The position numbers were made by a program, and so were the translations under genes. A stretch of 64,000 nucleotides of DNA from RHLJ01 sp965601955 (GTDB lineage Bacteria > Bacteroidota > Rhodothermia > Balneolales > Balneolaceae): NCBI GenBank assembly GCA_965601955.1, contig OZ271855.1, positions 62,001 through 126,000 on the forward strand, read 5' to 3'. The notes beneath the pieces were generated by a model. The model searched no databases and was not told where the DNA came from. It saw only the letters and a program-made list of their open reading frames with translations. Of this stretch, positions 61,529 through 64,000 are shown one piece after another (the stretch's first letter is position 1; each line of letters begins with the position of its first letter).

Positions 61529-63260
61529 GAGCTTTTTTTTTATACCAATTATTGTATTCCTCTTTCTTCTCTCATCCGGAGTTGTAGCACAAACTATAAC
61601 TGTTGATGCCTCACTTACACAAACAAAGATTTTCTCCGGTGAGAATGTTCGTCTGGATATTAAAGTTTCTGGACAATCTATTAATTCTATCGATAGGCCT
61701 ACTATTCCGAATGTTGACGGTTTGCGCTGGCTTAGTGGGAGCACCAGTACCTCTCAAAATTTTTCTTATGTAAATGGCCGTCCATCTGTTGCATACACCT
61801 ATGGCTACCAATTTATCGCCCAAACTCCTGGCACCTATACATTTCCTGCTCTTGAGTTTTCAGTAAACGGGGAAACCTATCAAACCAGTGAGCTTTCTTT
61901 TGAAGTTCTTGATCCCAAGACTATTGATACTGGCGAAGCTGAACGCTCCCCTGAAATTTATTTAAGATTAGAACCTGACACTGATAACCCAGTCGTTGGG
62001 CAGCAGGTGATTGCTGATATTGTTCTCTATTTCAAAACGGAAGTAGAGGTTTCTTCCTACCAGGCTTCTCCGGGATGGAAAGCAGAGGGTTTCTGGAAAG
62101 AAGAGCTGGAGAATAGACAACAAGCCCGCACAACTACTACCATAATAAATGGTGTACGCTACCAACGTGCGGTGCTCCTTCAATATGCAATTTTCCCAAC
62201 CAAGTCCGGGGCTCTCACGTTAAGCCCATTTGAGGTTGTAGTGCAGGTTCGTCAAAGAAACCGCCGCCGTGATATTTTTAGTTTTGGCCTTGGCCAGGAA
62301 CGTAAAGAGCTTCAAACCATCCCGGTTGATATAGAAGTGGATGCACTACCACAACTAGATAATGCAGACTTTTTAGGTGGTGTTGGAAGTTTTTCAATTA
62401 CCCGTAGCATCAACCCAACAAAAGCATATGTTGGAGAAAGTGTGGAGGTTATAACTACTATTTCCGGACAGGGAAATATCCCACTTATCGTGAAGCCTGA
62501 ATATTCATACCCCGAAACACTTGAGCTCTATAATCCTCAAGAAAATTCTACGATTACCCGTACAGGACAGCAAATTGGAGGGACAAAAATATTCACCGAT
62601 ATCCTTATTGCTCGAAATGAAGGTTCTTTTGCTATTCCCGAAGTTGCACTGGCATATTTCAATCCTGATATAAACCGATATAGTACCATTACCCTTCCTG
62701 AATTGACCCTCGAAGCCGAGCGTGATCCTCGTGCCGCAGCTATATCTACGAATGAGCTTAGATTTGATGTAGCACCAATTACCGGATTAGCTAGTTGGAC
62801 AACCATTGATCATGGAAGGTTGTACAAGGAAGCCTGGATTTGGCTGCTTCTGTTCTCTCCTCTTTTGGTTTTAGGTGGTTCTTTTCTATTTAAAACCTAT
62901 TCCGACAAAATGAGTTCAGATACTGCTTTTGCCAGATCTCAAAAAGCCCGGAAAAGAGCTCTGGATGAACTAGCGCTCGTAAATTCCGACAGCGGTATAA
63001 AAGAGAGCTATAATCATATTCAGAAAGCACTGAACCAGTTTATATCGGACAAGTTGAATCTCCCTCTCGCTGGGCTTTCAATCCAGGATTTATATGATAA
63101 AATATCAACTAGTATAGATTCGGAAACAGCGTTGGAAGTGAAGAAACTGCTTGAAAAATGCGATACTATCGCTTATGCACCTAATGCTTCTCAAGAAGAT
63201 CTCAAGAAAGATCTCCAAAGAACAGAAGAACTTATTAAACAGCTCGGTAAGTTAAAATGA
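61512..63260 (+). CDS. batD: BatD-family protein
   Basis: This 582-residue protein has a signal peptide (IIVFLFLLSSGVVAQT) and repeated Ig-like beta domains with BatD motifs (VDASLTQTKIFSGENVRLDIKVSG, TPGTYTFPALEFSVNGETYQTSELSFEV, FPTKSGALTLSPFEVVVQV, VGSFSITRSINPTKAYVGESVEVITTISGQGN, each in its usual order). A TM near ~440-465 (WIWLLLFSPLLVLGGSFLF) precedes a cytoplasmic helical tail with a DUF4381-like end. In Bacteroides the Bat operon contributes to aerotolerance; the molecular role is unclear. It overlaps the next gene by ATGA. Confidence 0.92.
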   Translation: MIRTGKSFFFIPIIVFLFLLSSGVVAQTITVDASLTQTKIFSGENVRLDIKVSGQSINSIDRPTIPNVDGLRWLSGSTSTSQNFSYVNGRPSVAYTYGYQFIAQTPGTYTFPALEFSVNGETYQTSELSFEVLDPKTIDTGEAERSPEIYLRLEPDTDNPVVGQQVIADIVLYFKTEVEVSSYQASPGWKAEGFWKEELENRQQARTTTTIINGVRYQRAVLLQYAIFPTKSGALTLSPFEVVVQVRQRNRRRDIFSFGLGQERKELQTIPVDIEVDALPQLDNADFLGGVGSFSITRSINPTKAYVGESVEVITTISGQGNIPLIVKPEYSYPETLELYNPQENSTITRTGQQIGGTKIFTDILIARNEGSFAIPEVALAYFNPDINRYSTITLPELTLEAERDPRAAAISTNELRFDVAPITGLASWTTIDHGRLYKEAWIWLLLFSPLLVLGGSFLFKTYSDKMSSDTAFARSQKARKRALDELALVNSDSGIKESYNHIQKALNQFISDKLNLPLAGLSIQDLYDKISTSIDSETALEVKKLLEKCDTIAYAPNASQEDLKKDLQRTEELIKQLGKLK

Positions 63261-64000
63261 GAACGCTGTGCATTTCTTTTTTCACATTAGTGATGCCCTA
63301 CCTGTTATTTGCTCAGTCAAACCCCCAGTTAATTTTTGATCAGGCCAACACTTTACTCGAGGAAAGTGATTATTCTGCTGCGCTGGAGCAGTATCGAGTC
63401 ATTGAAAATATGAACTCCGTCTCTGGCGCACTCTTTCTCAATATGGGTATTGCATCAACTCAGATTGATTCTATGGGCCTGGCGAAATACTATTTTCTGA
63501 AAGCAAGCGCATTCCCCTCTACTGAGTCTTCTGCGCAAGAAGCTCTTCAGTATATAGAATCTCAGTTTAGCAGGCAGTCTGCCATGTTGCCCAAGCTTCC
63601 ATGGGACCGGGCTGTAGACTGGCTTAAAGCTGGTCCAACGGCAAAAGGAGTATTTCTGATTGGATTCATCCTGCTCTTTGTCGCCATTGTCATAGTACTT
63701 TTGCGATGGTTCAATATTCTTGAATTAAGTAGGCATCGAGCTATTCTTCTTTCTTTTATGGTTCCCGGGTTTCTGATTATCCTATTAGCTTTTTATGTAG
63801 ACTATGTAGATTATCGTTACAGCCAGGCAGTTATCATTAAAAGTGAAATACAGGTACGACAGGAACCAGAGGAATCTTCTGACTTGATAAGTCTGGCTTA
63901 TGAAGGCTACGAGATCACAGTAGACAAATCGATAAGCACTGGAAATGAAGACTGGCTTTATATCCGATTAGGTAATGGTCAGTTTGGCTGGATAAATAAA
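63257..64000 (+). CDS. BatE-like protein with TPR, two TM helices and SH3 domain, 3' truncated
   Basis: The ATG at 63257 overlaps the batD stop (ATGA). The frame is open to the right edge (248 codons seen). It has a signal peptide (LVMPYLLFAQS), TPR-like helices (FDQANTLLEESDYSAALEQYRVIE, ~27-50), two TM helices at ~135-155 and ~165-185 (GVFLIGFILLFVAIVIVLL; AILLSFMVPGFLIILLAFYV), and an SH3b-like C-terminal domain (VIIKSEIQVRQEPEESSDLI, WLYIRLGNGQFGWINK). This is the BatE layout. The end lies outside the window. Confidence 0.9.
   Translation, partial: MRTLCISFFTLVMPYLLFAQSNPQLIFDQANTLLEESDYSAALEQYRVIENMNSVSGALFLNMGIASTQIDSMGLAKYYFLKASAFPSTESSAQEALQYIESQFSRQSAMLPKLPWDRAVDWLKAGPTAKGVFLIGFILLFVAIVIVLLRWFNILELSRHRAILLSFMVPGFLIILLAFYVDYVDYRYSQAVIIKSEIQVRQEPEESSDLISLAYEGYEITVDKSISTGNEDWLYIRLGNGQFGWINK

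Noticed and set aside
1..64000. CRISPR array, prophage or insertion sequence
   Set aside because: No regularly spaced repeats, transposase, recombinase or phage structural genes were recognised on either strand.

Overview
The window is a 64 kb piece of chromosome from an A+T-rich Gram-negative bacterium of the Bacteroidota/Rhodothermota/Balneolota group, most probably Balneolaceae-like. This is inferred from gene families: a subtilase ending in a type IX secretion sorting tail (YPNPFNPST), DUF5686 and DUF4293 proteins, a carboxypeptidase-regulatory-domain TonB receptor, a Bat operon, bacillithiol genes, mostly absent Shine-Dalgarno sites, and several TAnnTTTG boxes just upstream of starts. 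No phage, transposase, integrase or CRISPR array was seen.

Layout. 1-4.4 kb (+): a 5'-truncated secreted subtilase, a YheT-type hydrolase and a YpdA/Bdr-type flavoprotein. 4.42-4.52 kb (-): an SRP RNA. 4.6-11.5 kb (-): a four-gene operon of a secreted protein of unknown function, a FecR-domain protein, a large probable outer-membrane barrel and a CHASE2 adenylate cyclase, which looks like an envelope-to-cAMP sensing unit. 11.6-18.3 kb: tRNA-Ala(GGC), an OmpA lipoprotein with calcium-binding repeats, a DUF5686 outer-membrane protein, tRNA-Arg(CCT), an SGLT-type symporter, a GlsB/YeaQ protein and a SPOR lipoprotein. 18.5-20.5 kb (-): an unusual lipoprotein joining two VOC-like domains, two cytochrome c domains and a rhodanese. 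21-23.5 kb (+): a STAS / HATPase / SpoIIE-phosphatase partner-switching set. 23.5-28.9 kb: an MltF-like transglycosylase, a TonB-dependent receptor, a DMT exporter and a DUF4293 protein. 29-36 kb (-): a TetR-TolC-MFP-RND efflux operon with two matching candidate operators.

36-54 kb is a surface-polysaccharide locus with two converging arms. The + arm has a DMT transporter, an SLBB/Wza-like export protein, a Wzx-like flippase, an asparagine-synthase-like protein and a GT4. The - arm has WecB, PyrR, PyrB, GT2, GT4, a WbpB/D/E-like trio for an N-acetylated 3-amino sugar, a sulfotransferase, a Wzz-like protein and a Wzy/WaaL-like protein. The product is probably a sulfated, amino-sugar-containing glycan. 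54-57 kb holds two related lipoproteins of unknown function that flank a 19-codon remnant of a second wecB. 57-64 kb holds sucC, bshA (bacillithiol synthesis, which fits the Bdr gene at 3.4 kb), a YebC regulator and a Bat operon running off the right edge.

No single feature is clearly a new defence or mobile system. The most distinctive items are the VOC-cytochrome-rhodanese fusion, the CHASE2/FecR operon, the GT2 gene with no ordinary start codon, the wecB remnant and the paired TetR operators.
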